This document shows, one piece after another, positions 23,897-31,918 of a stretch of 64,000 nucleotides of DNA. The number at the start of each line of letters is the position of its first letter. The stretch's first letter is position 1. The notes under the pieces were generated by a model. It searched no databases and was not told the origin of the DNA. It saw only the letters and a list, made by a program, of their open reading frames with translations. The stretch is from Janthinobacterium lividum (GTDB lineage: Bacteria; Pseudomonadota; Gammaproteobacteria; Burkholderiales; Burkholderiaceae_D). The position numbers and the translations under genes were made by a program. The DNA is taken from assembly GCF_011601275.1 (NCBI RefSeq), contig NZ_JAAOLY010000023.1, forward strand, positions 1 to 64,000, in the 5' to 3' direction.

Positions 23897-25650
23897 GTCT
23901 GGACATGGGCTTGGGCATTGAGTTGGGCAAGCTTGTTCCTGCGCTGGGCTGGGTCCTGCTGTATTTTGTCTGGCAGGGCGTGATCGTCGGCGCCGTGTCC
24001 GCTGTCCTGCTCTGGCTGCTGCGCCACGCCAGCGCGCGCTGGCGCTATGCCGTCTGCGCGCTGGCGCTGCTGCTGTGCCTGTGTATTCCCTCGCTCCACC
24101 TGTTGTCTCTGCTGTCGGGCACATCACTGGCCCAGTTGCCCGTGGCCGCGCCGCCTGCCTGGCGCGCCGCGCTGCAAGCGTGGATGCCGGCCCTGGTGCT
24201 GGCCTGGAGCGCGGGCGTTGGCTTGATGAGCTTGCGGCTGTGCCTGGGCCTGGCCTGGGTCGGCAAGCTGCGCCGCCAGGCCGTGGCTGCCCCGGCAGTC
24301 TGGCAGGCGCGCCTCGATGCGCTGGCGCTGCGCATGGGCCTGCAGCGGCGGCCGCCGCTGAAGCTGCATGCGGGCCTGGACAGCCCCGTCACCGTGGGTT
24401 TCTGGCGTCCCGTCATCCTGCTGCCGGCGGCCTTGCTGAGCGGCATGCCCGTCGCCTTGCTCGAAGCGCTGCTGGCGCATGAGCTGGCGCACGTGCGGCG
24501 CTGGGATTACCTGGTCAATCTGTTGCAAAGCGTGGCCGAGGCGCTGCTGTTCTTTCACCCTGTCGTGTGGTGGTTGTCGGCGCGCATGCGGGCCGAGCGC
24601 GAACAGGTGGCTGATACTCTGGCCGCGCAAGCGCTGCAAGACCCGCAGCAACTGGCCACGGCGCTGCATGCCTTGTCCCTGCAGACGGCCGCGCCGCAGC
24701 ACTCCGGTTTGCTGATATCGGCCCGGGGTGGGGCGTTGCTCACGCGTATCGAACGCTTGATGGCGCCCGGTCTGGATGCCGGCAGCTGGAAGCTGGCCGT
24801 GCCCGCCTTGCTGCTGGCCTGCGCCACCTTGTTGCTGCAGACGCAGGGCAAGCCAGAAGTCAGCGGCTCGACCTTGGCCGAGGCTGCCGCCGGCATGCTG
24901 GACTTGCCCGTCAGCGCCAAACACATGCTGGTGTTCGATGACGCCAGCGGCAAGGTGCTGATGGCGAAAGACGCGGACGCCGTTGTGCCCATCGCTTCGA
25001 TCACGAAGCTGATGACGGCCATGGTGGTGCTTGACGCGGGACAGGATCATGATGAGCAGGTACGCATCGTGCGCGCTGATGGTGGTGCGTCCTTGCAACG
25101 CCGCAGCCTGCTGGCCGATGGCGTGGCCGTGTCGCGCGGCGCGCTGTTGCAACTGGCGCTGCTGCCGTCCGAAAACCGCGCCGCCGCCGCGCTGGCGCGC
25201 ACTTATCCGGGCGGCAGTGCGGCTTTTAATGACGCCTTGCAGGCGAAGATCCGCCACCTGGGCTTGCGCCGCACCACCTTGCTGGACCCCGTCGGCAGTT
25301 CGCCCGCGAATACGTCCACGGCCAGCGAGGTGGCCAAGATCGTCGCGGCCGCCGCACGCTATCCGGACATCGCGCGCATCACCAGCCACCCGCAAGCGAG
25401 CGTGGCCGTCAATGGCAAGGTCCGCACCTTGCACAACACCAATCCATTGGTGGGCGGCAAGGGCTGGGACATCGTGTTGTCGAAGACGGGCAGCAGCCAC
25501 GAGGCGGGCAGTTGCCTGACGATGCGCATGCGTAGCGGCGGCAAGCACGTCACCGTGGTGCTGCTGGACGCCGACGGTGCGCAGCGGCGCTCGCTCGACG
25601 CCGGACACATCCGCGACACCCTGGCCGACAGGACCGGCCGCATGTATTGA
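23893..25650 (+). CDS. BlaR1/MecR1-type M56 protease fused to S11 DD-peptidase domain
   Basis: 585-aa inner-membrane protein. The N-terminal half has membrane segments (LGWVLLYFVWQGVIVGAV; YAVCALALLLCLCIPSLHLL; VLAWSAGVGLMSLRLCLGL) and an M56 zinc protease with HELAH at 196-200 and a distal Glu in AEREQVADTLAA. After the last membrane segment (PALLLACATLLL, about 300) comes not the usual class-D-like penicillin sensor but a D-Ala-D-Ala endopeptidase/carboxypeptidase-type S11 domain with all three motifs: SITK 369-372, SEN 426-428, KTG 531-533. It is predicted to sense beta-lactam in the periplasm by acylation of Ser369 and to trigger cleavage of the upstream BlaI-type repressor. DD-peptidase activity is also possible. 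Confidence 0.85.
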   Translation: MSLDMGLGIELGKLVPALGWVLLYFVWQGVIVGAVSAVLLWLLRHASARWRYAVCALALLLCLCIPSLHLLSLLSGTSLAQLPVAAPPAWRAALQAWMPALVLAWSAGVGLMSLRLCLGLAWVGKLRRQAVAAPAVWQARLDALALRMGLQRRPPLKLHAGLDSPVTVGFWRPVILLPAALLSGMPVALLEALLAHELAHVRRWDYLVNLLQSVAEALLFFHPVVWWLSARMRAEREQVADTLAAQALQDPQQLATALHALSLQTAAPQHSGLLISARGGALLTRIERLMAPGLDAGSWKLAVPALLLACATLLLQTQGKPEVSGSTLAEAAAGMLDLPVSAKHMLVFDDASGKVLMAKDADAVVPIASITKLMTAMVVLDAGQDHDEQVRIVRADGGASLQRRSLLADGVAVSRGALLQLALLPSENRAAAALARTYPGGSAAFNDALQAKIRHLGLRRTTLLDPVGSSPANTSTASEVAKIVAAAARYPDIARITSHPQASVAVNGKVRTLHNTNPLVGGKGWDIVLSKTGSSHEAGSCLTMRMRSGGKHVTVVLLDADGAQRRSLDAGHIRDTLADRTGRMY

Positions 25651-25659
25651 TACCCCCCC

Positions 25660-25689
25660 GGGCGCGCCAGTGCGGGCGCCCTTCTTTTT
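25660..25689 (+). terminator. Terminator-like hairpin between sensor and beta-lactamase genes
   Basis: GGGCGC (25660-25665) pairs with GCGCCC (25676-25681) across a 10-base loop and is followed by TTCTTTTTA. It lies between the protease stop (25650) and the beta-lactamase start (25707). It may end or attenuate the upstream transcript. Confidence 0.55.
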
Positions 25690-25706
25690 ACACTCTGGAG
25701 ATGAAG

Positions 25707-26657
25707 ATGACACTATTGGCGAAGTTGATGCTGGCTACGGTTGCGACCATGACGGCTGGCACGGTGCAGGCGAGGATCCCCGCACCGGTGCAGGATAGAC
25801 CGGTTAATTGCGACAATTGCAAGGAATGGAACGCGCCCGTCAAGCCGTTCAATGTCTTTGGCAATACCTGGTATGTGGGCACGGCCGGCCTGTCCGCCGT
25901 GTTGGTGACGAGCCCGCAGGGCCATATCCTGCTCGACGGCGCGCTGCCGCAATCGGCGCCCCTGATCATCGAAAACATCAAGGCGCTGGGCTTCCGTATC
26001 GAGGACGTGAAATACATCCTCAATTCGCACGCCCATTGGGACCATGCGGGCGGCATCGCCGCGCTGCAGCGGGCCAGCGGCGCCACCGTGATGGCCAGCG
26101 CAGCGGCCGCCCCGGTGCTGCAAAGCGGTACCAACGGCAAGGACGATCCGCAATACCAGGCCGATCCCGTCGTGCATGTCGCCAAGGTAAGCAAGGTCAG
26201 CCTGGTAGGCGAGGGCGATACCGTCAAGGTAGGACCGTTGACCTTGACGGCCCACATGACGCCGGGCCACACCCCCGGCGGCACGACGTGGACGTGGACG
26301 TCCTGCGAAGGCCAGCGCTGCCTGGACGTCGTGTATGCGGATAGCCTGAACCCGTATTCGAGCGGCGATTTCACGTACACGGGCAAAGGCGGCAAGCCCG
26401 ATATTTCGGCCTCGTTCGAAGCGAGCATCGCCAAGGTGGCTGCCTTGCCATGCGATATCATCATCCCCGTGCATCCGGGCACGACGGATGTGCTGGGCAA
26501 GGCCGCCAAGCGTAACGGTAAAGATAATCCCCTGATCGACGCCAACGCCTGCCGCGCCTATGCGGCCGAAGCGGGCGGCTTGCTGGCCAAGAAGCTGGCG
26601 AAAGAGCGGGGCCTGGCGTTACCAGCCGAAGCCAAAGGCGCCGCGCACGCGCATTAA
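25707..26657 (+). CDS. blaTHIN-B: Subclass B3 metallo-beta-lactamase (THIN-B-like)
   Basis: 316-aa secreted dizinc enzyme hydrolysing penicillins, cephalosporins and carbapenems. The signal peptide is MTLLAKLMLATVATMTAG (cleavage near VQA|RIP). The B3 zinc ligands are in place: HAHWDH (His108, His110, Asp112, His113), His188 in MTPGHTPGGTTW and His256 in VHPGTTD. The DRPVNCDNCKEWN opening and overall length recall THIN-B of Janthinobacterium lividum; that name is from memory and not aligned. The ATG at 25707 is preferred to 25701 because GGAG then has proper spacing. It follows the blaI/blaR1-like pair with a 56-base gap containing a terminator-like hairpin. Confidence 0.93.
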   Translation: MTLLAKLMLATVATMTAGTVQARIPAPVQDRPVNCDNCKEWNAPVKPFNVFGNTWYVGTAGLSAVLVTSPQGHILLDGALPQSAPLIIENIKALGFRIEDVKYILNSHAHWDHAGGIAALQRASGATVMASAAAAPVLQSGTNGKDDPQYQADPVVHVAKVSKVSLVGEGDTVKVGPLTLTAHMTPGHTPGGTTWTWTSCEGQRCLDVVYADSLNPYSSGDFTYTGKGGKPDISASFEASIAKVAALPCDIIIPVHPGTTDVLGKAAKRNGKDNPLIDANACRAYAAEAGGLLAKKLAKERGLALPAEAKGAAHAH

Positions 26658-26662
26658 GCTTT

Positions 26663-26986
26663 TTACTCTGCCGCCTGCCGCTGTTTGTGCAGGCGTTTCA
26701 GGAATACCGTCATTTCCTTGACGGCTTGCAGGTCGCCTTGCTGCTGGGCCACGGTCACGCCGGTGGTCCACGCAGCCTGCGCTTCGTCCAGCCGGCCCAA
26801 CTGATGCAAGGCCTTGCCCAGCAGTTTCCAGGCGGCGGAATAGCCGGGCTGCTGCACGGTGGCTTGCGCCAGGTGCAGGGCCGCTTGCTCGGCATCATGG
26901 TCTTTCAGGCAGGCATCTCCCAGGCCAAAGCGCAGCAGCGCGTTGTCGCGCCCCTGCGCCAGCAGTTTTTCCAGATTTTCACGCAT
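26663..26986 (-). CDS. Small tetratricopeptide-repeat protein
   Basis: 107 aa, all helical, with two to three TPR units: LLRFGLGDACLKDHDAEQAALHLAQATVQQPGY spread over 20-50, SAAWKLLGKALHQLGRLDEAQAAWTTGVTVA over 51-82, and a capping helix that ends in a basic KRLHKQRQAAE tail. The W-LG-Y/A-A pattern of TPR helices is clear. No signal peptide; a protein-protein adaptor in the cytoplasm. The ATG at 26986 was chosen over TTG 26989. A perfect 13-bp inverted repeat lies 10 bases upstream and probably regulates it. Convergent with the beta-lactamase gene (stops five bases apart). Confidence 0.8.
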   Translation of the reverse strand: MRENLEKLLAQGRDNALLRFGLGDACLKDHDAEQAALHLAQATVQQPGYSAAWKLLGKALHQLGRLDEAQAAWTTGVTVAQQQGDLQAVKEMTVFLKRLHKQRQAAE

Positions 26987-26996
26987 CAAGAGTCCC

Positions 26997-27028
26997 GTTA
27001 ATATACAAGTTTATTCTTGTATATTAAC
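26997..27028. promoter_or_regulatory. Perfect 13-bp inverted repeat upstream of TPR gene
   Basis: GTTAATATACAAG (26997-27009) and CTTGTATATTAAC (27016-27028) match at all 13 positions with a 6-base AT spacer. It is AT-rich in a GC-rich region, ends 10 bases from the TPR start codon, and has no T tract, so a repressor operator or 5' hairpin is more likely than a terminator. The cognate regulator is unknown; TATACAAG/CTTGTATA half-sites are of a kind used by GntR- or MarR-type proteins. Confidence 0.7.
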
Positions 27029-27056
27029 GCTTCAGCGTGCGGGAAACAAGCGGCGT

Positions 27057-27560
27057 TCAATCCTCCACCTCCACCACCAGCTTGCCGCGCGCGCTGCCGT
27101 CCATCTGCGCCGCATGCGCATCGTGCGCCGTGCGCAGGGTAAAGCGGCGTGGATCGAGCCGCACCTTCAGCTTGCCCGCCTCAATTAACTTGTTGGCTTC
27201 GCGCAGAATCGCGCCATGGCGCGCGTGGCCTTGGCCGCTCAACAGGGGCAGCAGGGTGAACACGCCCGAGTATGTCGCCGCGCGCGCCGTCAGCGGGCTC
27301 AGGGCGAACGTGCCCCAGCCGAGGCAACTGACGACGTGGCCGCCATACATGCGTGCCGCCTTGAAACTGGCGTCCAGGGTGGCGCCGCCCACCGTGTCGT
27401 AGACGATGTCAAAGCCGGCGCCGCCCGTATGCTCGGCCACGTAGTCGTCCACCGTGCTGCTGCGGTAATCGATGAAATGGGCACCCAGCGCCTCGATGGC
27501 GTCGCGGCTGGCCGCGCTGCCCGTGGCATACACTTTGGCGCCAAGGGCGAGGGCTTGCAT
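27057..27560 (-). pseudogene. C-terminal half of an MDR (zinc-type/quinone) oxidoreductase
   Basis: 167 aa corresponding only to the NAD(P)-binding half of medium-chain dehydrogenases. It begins MQALALGAKVYATGSAASRD, i.e. just after the place where the family has its GGVG-type nucleotide motif, and continues through FDIVYDTVGGATLDASFKAA to the normal end (ARGKLVVEVED). The whole GroES-like catalytic half, about 150 residues, is missing. Yet AGGAGA sits properly before the ATG at 27560, which suggests an internal deletion fused the original start region to the C-terminal part. It may be translated but should be inactive. Divergent from a LysR gene that may once have regulated it. Confidence 0.65.
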
Positions 27561-27678
27561 GGGGTTCTCCTGTGGTTGATGCCCCAGTCTAGGCGAGGCC
27601 GGCGCAAAGAAAAATGGGGCGTGACTCCATACACTATTTCGATATCGTGGATAATCAAAGTCAAACAGGAGGAAATGC

Positions 27679-28599
27679 ATGGACAGGCTGGAAGCGATGC
27701 AGGTGTTTTGCGCCGTGATCGAGGCGGGCGGTTTCAGCAAGGCGGCGCAGCGCCTGGGCATTTCTACCTCGTCCGTGACCAACCAGGTGGCGGCGCTGGA
27801 AAAACACTTTGGCGTGCGCCTCTTGCAGCGCACCACGCGCAGCATGTCGCTGACGGCCGAAGGCCGGCAGTGCCATGCGCAGGCGCGCCAGATGCTGGCC
27901 GATATGGCCGCGCTGGAGTCCAGTCTGGAACAGGCGGCCGGGAAACCATCGGGCAGCTTGCGAGTGGATATGCCCAGCAGCATCAGCCGCAACCTGGTGG
28001 CGCCCGCCTTACCCCGTTTTACGGCCGCCTGTCCCGACATTTCCCTGCGCCTGACGGTCAGCGACCGCCTGGTCGACATGGTGGAAGAGGGCATCGACGT
28101 GATGCTGCGCATCGGCGAGCCGCAGGATTCATCGCTGGTGGCGCGCAGCCTGCTGAAGATGGATTACCTGTGCTGCGCCTCGCCCGCCTTTGTGGCCCGG
28201 CATGGCCTGCCGCGCACGCCGCAGGAGCTGGACCAGTTTGCCTGTCTGCATTTCCTGTACCCGAAATCGCGCCAGGTGCGGCCGTGGCTGTTCCAGGCCA
28301 AGGAGGGAGAGGCGGGCGCTGCCGCGTATGCGCACACGCCGCCGGCTGCCTTGTCCTTCGACCATATCGAATCGATGATCGCCGCCGCCCAGGCCGGCTG
28401 CGGTATCGTGCAGGCGCTGTCCGTTTCCGTGCTGCAGCCGCTGCGTGAAGGCAGCCTCGTGCCCGTGCTGCAACCGTTCCGCACGCGCGGGCCGGACCTG
28501 TGGGCGCTGTTCCACCCGCGCCAGCTGCGCGCGGCCAAGGTGCAGGTGTTCGTGGAGTTTTTGACGCAGATTGTTGATGAAGGCTTTAATGAGAATTGA
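27679..28599 (+). CDS. LysR family transcriptional regulator
   Basis: 306 aa. N-terminal winged HTH (MQVFCAVIEAGGFSKAAQRL, then GISTSSVTNQVAALEKHFG) at residues 7-60 and a periplasmic-binding-protein-like effector domain from about 90 (SGSLRVDMPSSISRNLVAPAL). It is of the subgroup with short, aromatic-compound-type effector domains (PRFTAACPDISLRLTVSDRLVDMVEEGIDVMLRIG spread over 115-150). AGGAGGAAA precedes the start. It is divergent from the truncated oxidoreductase, with a 118-base gap as the presumed operator region. Confidence 0.92.
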   Translation: MDRLEAMQVFCAVIEAGGFSKAAQRLGISTSSVTNQVAALEKHFGVRLLQRTTRSMSLTAEGRQCHAQARQMLADMAALESSLEQAAGKPSGSLRVDMPSSISRNLVAPALPRFTAACPDISLRLTVSDRLVDMVEEGIDVMLRIGEPQDSSLVARSLLKMDYLCCASPAFVARHGLPRTPQELDQFACLHFLYPKSRQVRPWLFQAKEGEAGAAAYAHTPPAALSFDHIESMIAAAQAGCGIVQALSVSVLQPLREGSLVPVLQPFRTRGPDLWALFHPRQLRAAKVQVFVEFLTQIVDEGFNEN

Positions 28600-28608
28600 T
28601 TATCAATT
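28590..28608. promoter_or_regulatory. Fur-box-like iron operator
   Basis: TGAGAATTGATTATCAATT resembles the Fur consensus, with GAGAAT and ATTATCA half-sites. It overlaps the last codons of the LysR gene and lies 47 bases upstream of the second TonB-dependent receptor. Confidence 0.65.
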
Positions 28609-28654
28609 ATAATGCAAGCCTATTGCATTGAATTGCCCATAGTCAGGAATCCCC

Positions 28655-30745
28655 ATGTCCGTGTTTTTACGCCGCCCCGTGGCGCTCTTGCTGGCCGCCG
28701 CCAGCCCCTGGTCACTGGCAGTCGATGGTGCGCAGACCGATGATGTCGTCACCGTCAAGGCCGAGCGCCAGCACTACCGCAGCCTGTCCGCCACGGGCGC
28801 CACCAAGACGGACGCCTTGCTGATGGACTTGCCGCAAAGCGTGCGCGTGCTGACGGGCGACCTGCTGCGCGACGCGGGCGTGACGACCCTGGCTGGCGCC
28901 CTGGACCTGGCCAGCGGCATTGCAAAACAAAGCCCGCTGGGCGGCCTGTGGGATAGCTACGCCATGCGCGGCTTTACGGGCGACCCGAATTTCGGTTCCG
29001 ACTACATGGTCAACGGTTTCAGTTCCAGCCGCGGCTACAACGGCATGCGCGACGGCGGCAATACGCAGGCCGTCGAAGTGCTGAAAGGCCCCGCATCGGC
29101 ACTGTACGGCCGGGGCGAACCGGGCGGTACGGTGAATATCACGACGAAAAAGCCGAAGTTCGCGCCTGAATACAGCGCCGATGTTTCTCTCGGCAGTTTC
29201 CAGACGCGCCGCGCCGCCCTGGACTTGACAGGGCCCTTGAACGACACCATCGCCTACCGCCTGAACGCGGCGCATGAAGAAGGGCACAGCTTCCGCGATA
29301 CGGTGAAAGTCGAGCGCAGCCTGTTTGCTCCCTCGTTTCTCTGGCTGGTGGGCGAGCACACGACCGTGTCGTATGAAATCGAAGCCGTGCGACAGCGCGC
29401 GCCGTTCGACCGCGGCGTCGCCGCCGTGAATGGCAGGCTGGGGGAGGTGCCAGTGTCGCGCTTCCTGGGCGAACCGGGCGATGGTCCCATGACGGTCAAG
29501 TCGCTGGGACAGCAGCTGTTCATTCATCATGCGCTGTCCGACGACTGGACGGTGCAGGCGGGTGCTTCCTACCGCGACAGCGAATTGCGCGGTTATTCAA
29601 CCGAGGCGAGCAAGCTGCTGGCCGATGGCCGCACCCTGCAACGCCAGCGCCGTCACCGCGATTTCTCGGCCACCGACGTGTCGGCACGCGTTGAAGTACT
29701 GGGCAAGTTCAGGACGGGCGGGCTGGCGCACGAGGTGCTGGCCGGCGTCGACGCCTATCATTTCGACGACCACCGGGTGCAGCTGCGCCGCAATCCCTCT
29801 GCCGCGAATGCCTATGCCATCGATATTTTCAATCCCGTGTATGGCGGCAAGGCCGATCCGCTGGCCCTGTCCATCGATACGCAGGAAGGGCAAAAGGCGC
29901 GGGGACTGTATGCGCAGGACCAGATCGACCTGGGCGCGCAATGGAAGGCGCTGGTCGGCGTGCGCCGTGATAGCTACACGCAGGACGTGACGAATAATCG
30001 CCTGCACGTGAGCAACCGCCAGTCGCTGTCGGCCACCAGCCCCCGCGTGGGTCTCGTCTACCAGCCGTCGAAGGCGTGGTCGCTGTATGCGAGCGCGGCC
30101 AAGGGCTTCCGGCCCAACAGCGGCATCAGCATAGCCAACCAGGCGTTTCCCGCAGAGCGCAGCCGCTCGTATGAGCTGGGCGCCAAGCTGGAAACGGGCA
30201 AGCTGACGGGCACAGTGGCCGTGTACGACATCCGCAAGAGCAATGTGCTGACGACCAATCCCGCCAACACGGATTTCGCCGTTGCGGCGGGCGAGGTGGG
30301 CAGCCGGGGACTGGAGCTCGATGTGTCGGGCGAAGTGGCGCGCGGCTTGCGCGTCTCGGGCGCCTATGCGTACACGGACGCCACCGTCACGCGCGGCGAC
30401 AATACGATCGTGACGGGCAGCCGCTTCGCCAACGTGCCGCGCCACAGCGCCAACCTGCTGGCCACGCAGCAATTCGCGCTGGGCACGGGAACGGCCAGCG
30501 TGGGCGGCGGCGTGCAATACGTGGGCGAGCGCCTGGGTGACGTGGCCGTCAGCAGCAGCTTTACCCTGCCGGCCTACACGACGGCCAAACTGCTGGCATC
30601 GTACTCGCCGACGGCGAAACTGCGCCTGGCTTTGAGCGTGGAAAACCTGTTCAACCGCAGCTACTATGCGAGTTCCTACAGCCAGCTTTGGGTGGCGCCG
30701 GGGGCCGAGCGCACGGTGACTTTGAATGCCCATTACCGTTTTTAA
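28655..30745 (+). CDS. TonB-dependent siderophore receptor
   Basis: 696-aa outer-membrane receptor. A signal peptide (residues 1-24) precedes a TonB-box-like DDVVTVKAER. The plug domain has MDLPQSVRVLTGDLLRDAG, YAMRGFTGDPNF and EVLKGPASALYGRGEPGGTVNITTKKP. The beta-barrel ends NAHYRF with a terminal Phe. It is not a close copy of the receptor at 2795-5032: the plug sequences differ throughout, so the ligands probably differ. It is preceded by a Fur-box-like site and followed after nine bases by a DUF1624 membrane-protein gene, presumably in one iron-controlled operon. Confidence 0.92.
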   Translation: MSVFLRRPVALLLAAASPWSLAVDGAQTDDVVTVKAERQHYRSLSATGATKTDALLMDLPQSVRVLTGDLLRDAGVTTLAGALDLASGIAKQSPLGGLWDSYAMRGFTGDPNFGSDYMVNGFSSSRGYNGMRDGGNTQAVEVLKGPASALYGRGEPGGTVNITTKKPKFAPEYSADVSLGSFQTRRAALDLTGPLNDTIAYRLNAAHEEGHSFRDTVKVERSLFAPSFLWLVGEHTTVSYEIEAVRQRAPFDRGVAAVNGRLGEVPVSRFLGEPGDGPMTVKSLGQQLFIHHALSDDWTVQAGASYRDSELRGYSTEASKLLADGRTLQRQRRHRDFSATDVSARVEVLGKFRTGGLAHEVLAGVDAYHFDDHRVQLRRNPSAANAYAIDIFNPVYGGKADPLALSIDTQEGQKARGLYAQDQIDLGAQWKALVGVRRDSYTQDVTNNRLHVSNRQSLSATSPRVGLVYQPSKAWSLYASAAKGFRPNSGISIANQAFPAERSRSYELGAKLETGKLTGTVAVYDIRKSNVLTTNPANTDFAVAAGEVGSRGLELDVSGEVARGLRVSGAYAYTDATVTRGDNTIVTGSRFANVPRHSANLLATQQFALGTGTASVGGGVQYVGERLGDVAVSSSFTLPAYTTAKLLASYSPTAKLRLALSVENLFNRSYYASSYSQLWVAPGAERTVTLNAHYRF

Positions 30746-30754
30746 GGGATGACG

Positions 30755-31912
30755 ATGACATTGACTACATCTTCCACCCTGCGCACCCGCATCGCCGTCA
30801 TCGACGTCATGCGCGGCCTCGTCATGCTGATCATGCTGTTCGACCATGTGCGCGAAACGTTCTTTCTGCATCACCAGGTCAGCGATCCCATGGATGCGGC
30901 CCACGTCGATCCGGCACTCTTCTTCACGCGCCTGGCGGCCCACGTGTGCGCGCCCATGTTCGTCTTTTTGACGGGTTTGTCGGCCTGGCTGTATGCGCAT
31001 CCGGTCGCCGGTCCCCGTAGCGCCAGCGGCTTTTTGTTCAAGCGGGGCTTGCTGCTCGTCGTGCTGGAACTGGTGTTCGTCAATTTTGCCTGGATGGGTA
31101 CTTTCACGCCGGCGATCCTGTATCTGCAGGTGATCTGGGTCATCGGCCTGGCCATGATGGCGCTGGCCGTGCTGCACAAGCTGCCGTTGAAAGTGCTGGT
31201 CGTGCTGGGCGTGGCGATCATCGCCGGCCAGCATTTGTTTACCTGGCTGCATGCGGAAGAGGGCAGCCTTGGCTACTATCTGCTGACGGTACTGCTGCAA
31301 CGCGGTTATCTGGTGGCCGATGGCGCCATGAAAATCAAGGTCAGCTATCCGCTGCTGCCGTGGATAGGCGTGATCGTGCTTGGCTATGCGGCCGGTCCCC
31401 TGTATGCACGGGGGCTGTCCGCCGAAGAACGCCGTCGCCTGCTGCTGGCGCTGGGTGCGGGCAGCCTGCTGCTGCTGGCCGTGCTGCGCGGCTTGAATAT
31501 CTATGGCGAAACCCTGCCATGGGGGGCGGGCGACACGGCCCTGCGCACGGCCATGAGCGTGCTGAACTTCACCAAGTATCCGCCGTCGCTGGACTTTTTG
31601 CTGTTCACCCTGGGCTTGGGCTTGCTGGGCATGGCCTGGCTGGAAAGCGTCGATAACTGGTTTACGCGCGCTTGCGCCACCTTTGGCGGCGCGCCCATGT
31701 TTTACTATTTGCTGCACCTGTATCTGCTGCTGGCCATCGGCATCACCTTGACGGCTGTGCTGGGCGCCAACCATGGCAACCGTTATGGCGTCGAGCACAT
31801 CTGGCAAGTGTGGCTGATCGCGCTGGCCCTGATGCCCGTGCTGTATTTCCCTTGCCGCGCGTTCGCCAATTACAAGCGCACGTCGAAGCAGGCGTGGGTG
31901 CGCTACTTCTAA
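30755..31912 (+). CDS. DUF1624 / HGSNAT-like acyltransferase membrane protein
   Basis: 385 aa with about 9-10 membrane helices. The N-terminal motif RIAVIDVMRGLVMLIMLFDHVRE (Asp-x-x-Arg-Gly, then Asp-His) is typical of DUF1624, related to heparan-alpha-glucosaminide N-acetyltransferase and to acyltransferase-3 proteins. The catalytic-type His is in FDHVRE, and a MFVFLTGLSAWL helix follows. It presumably acylates a periplasmic or surface substrate. The tight coupling to the siderophore receptor hints at iron-stress expression, but not at a substrate. I prefer the ATG at 30755 because AAGGG is correctly spaced from it; 30749 is the alternative. Confidence 0.82.
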   Translation: MTLTTSSTLRTRIAVIDVMRGLVMLIMLFDHVRETFFLHHQVSDPMDAAHVDPALFFTRLAAHVCAPMFVFLTGLSAWLYAHPVAGPRSASGFLFKRGLLLVVLELVFVNFAWMGTFTPAILYLQVIWVIGLAMMALAVLHKLPLKVLVVLGVAIIAGQHLFTWLHAEEGSLGYYLLTVLLQRGYLVADGAMKIKVSYPLLPWIGVIVLGYAAGPLYARGLSAEERRRLLLALGAGSLLLLAVLRGLNIYGETLPWGAGDTALRTAMSVLNFTKYPPSLDFLLFTLGLGLLGMAWLESVDNWFTRACATFGGAPMFYYLLHLYLLLAIGITLTAVLGANHGNRYGVEHIWQVWLIALALMPVLYFPCRAFANYKRTSKQAWVRYF

Positions 31913-31918
31913 GCTCGC

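Noticed and set aside
29597..31807. 736-codon minus-strand open frame opposite the second TonB receptor and DUF1624 gene
   Set aside because: Gln/His/Arg-rich shadow; the plus-strand genes have signal peptide, family motifs and ribosome-binding sites.
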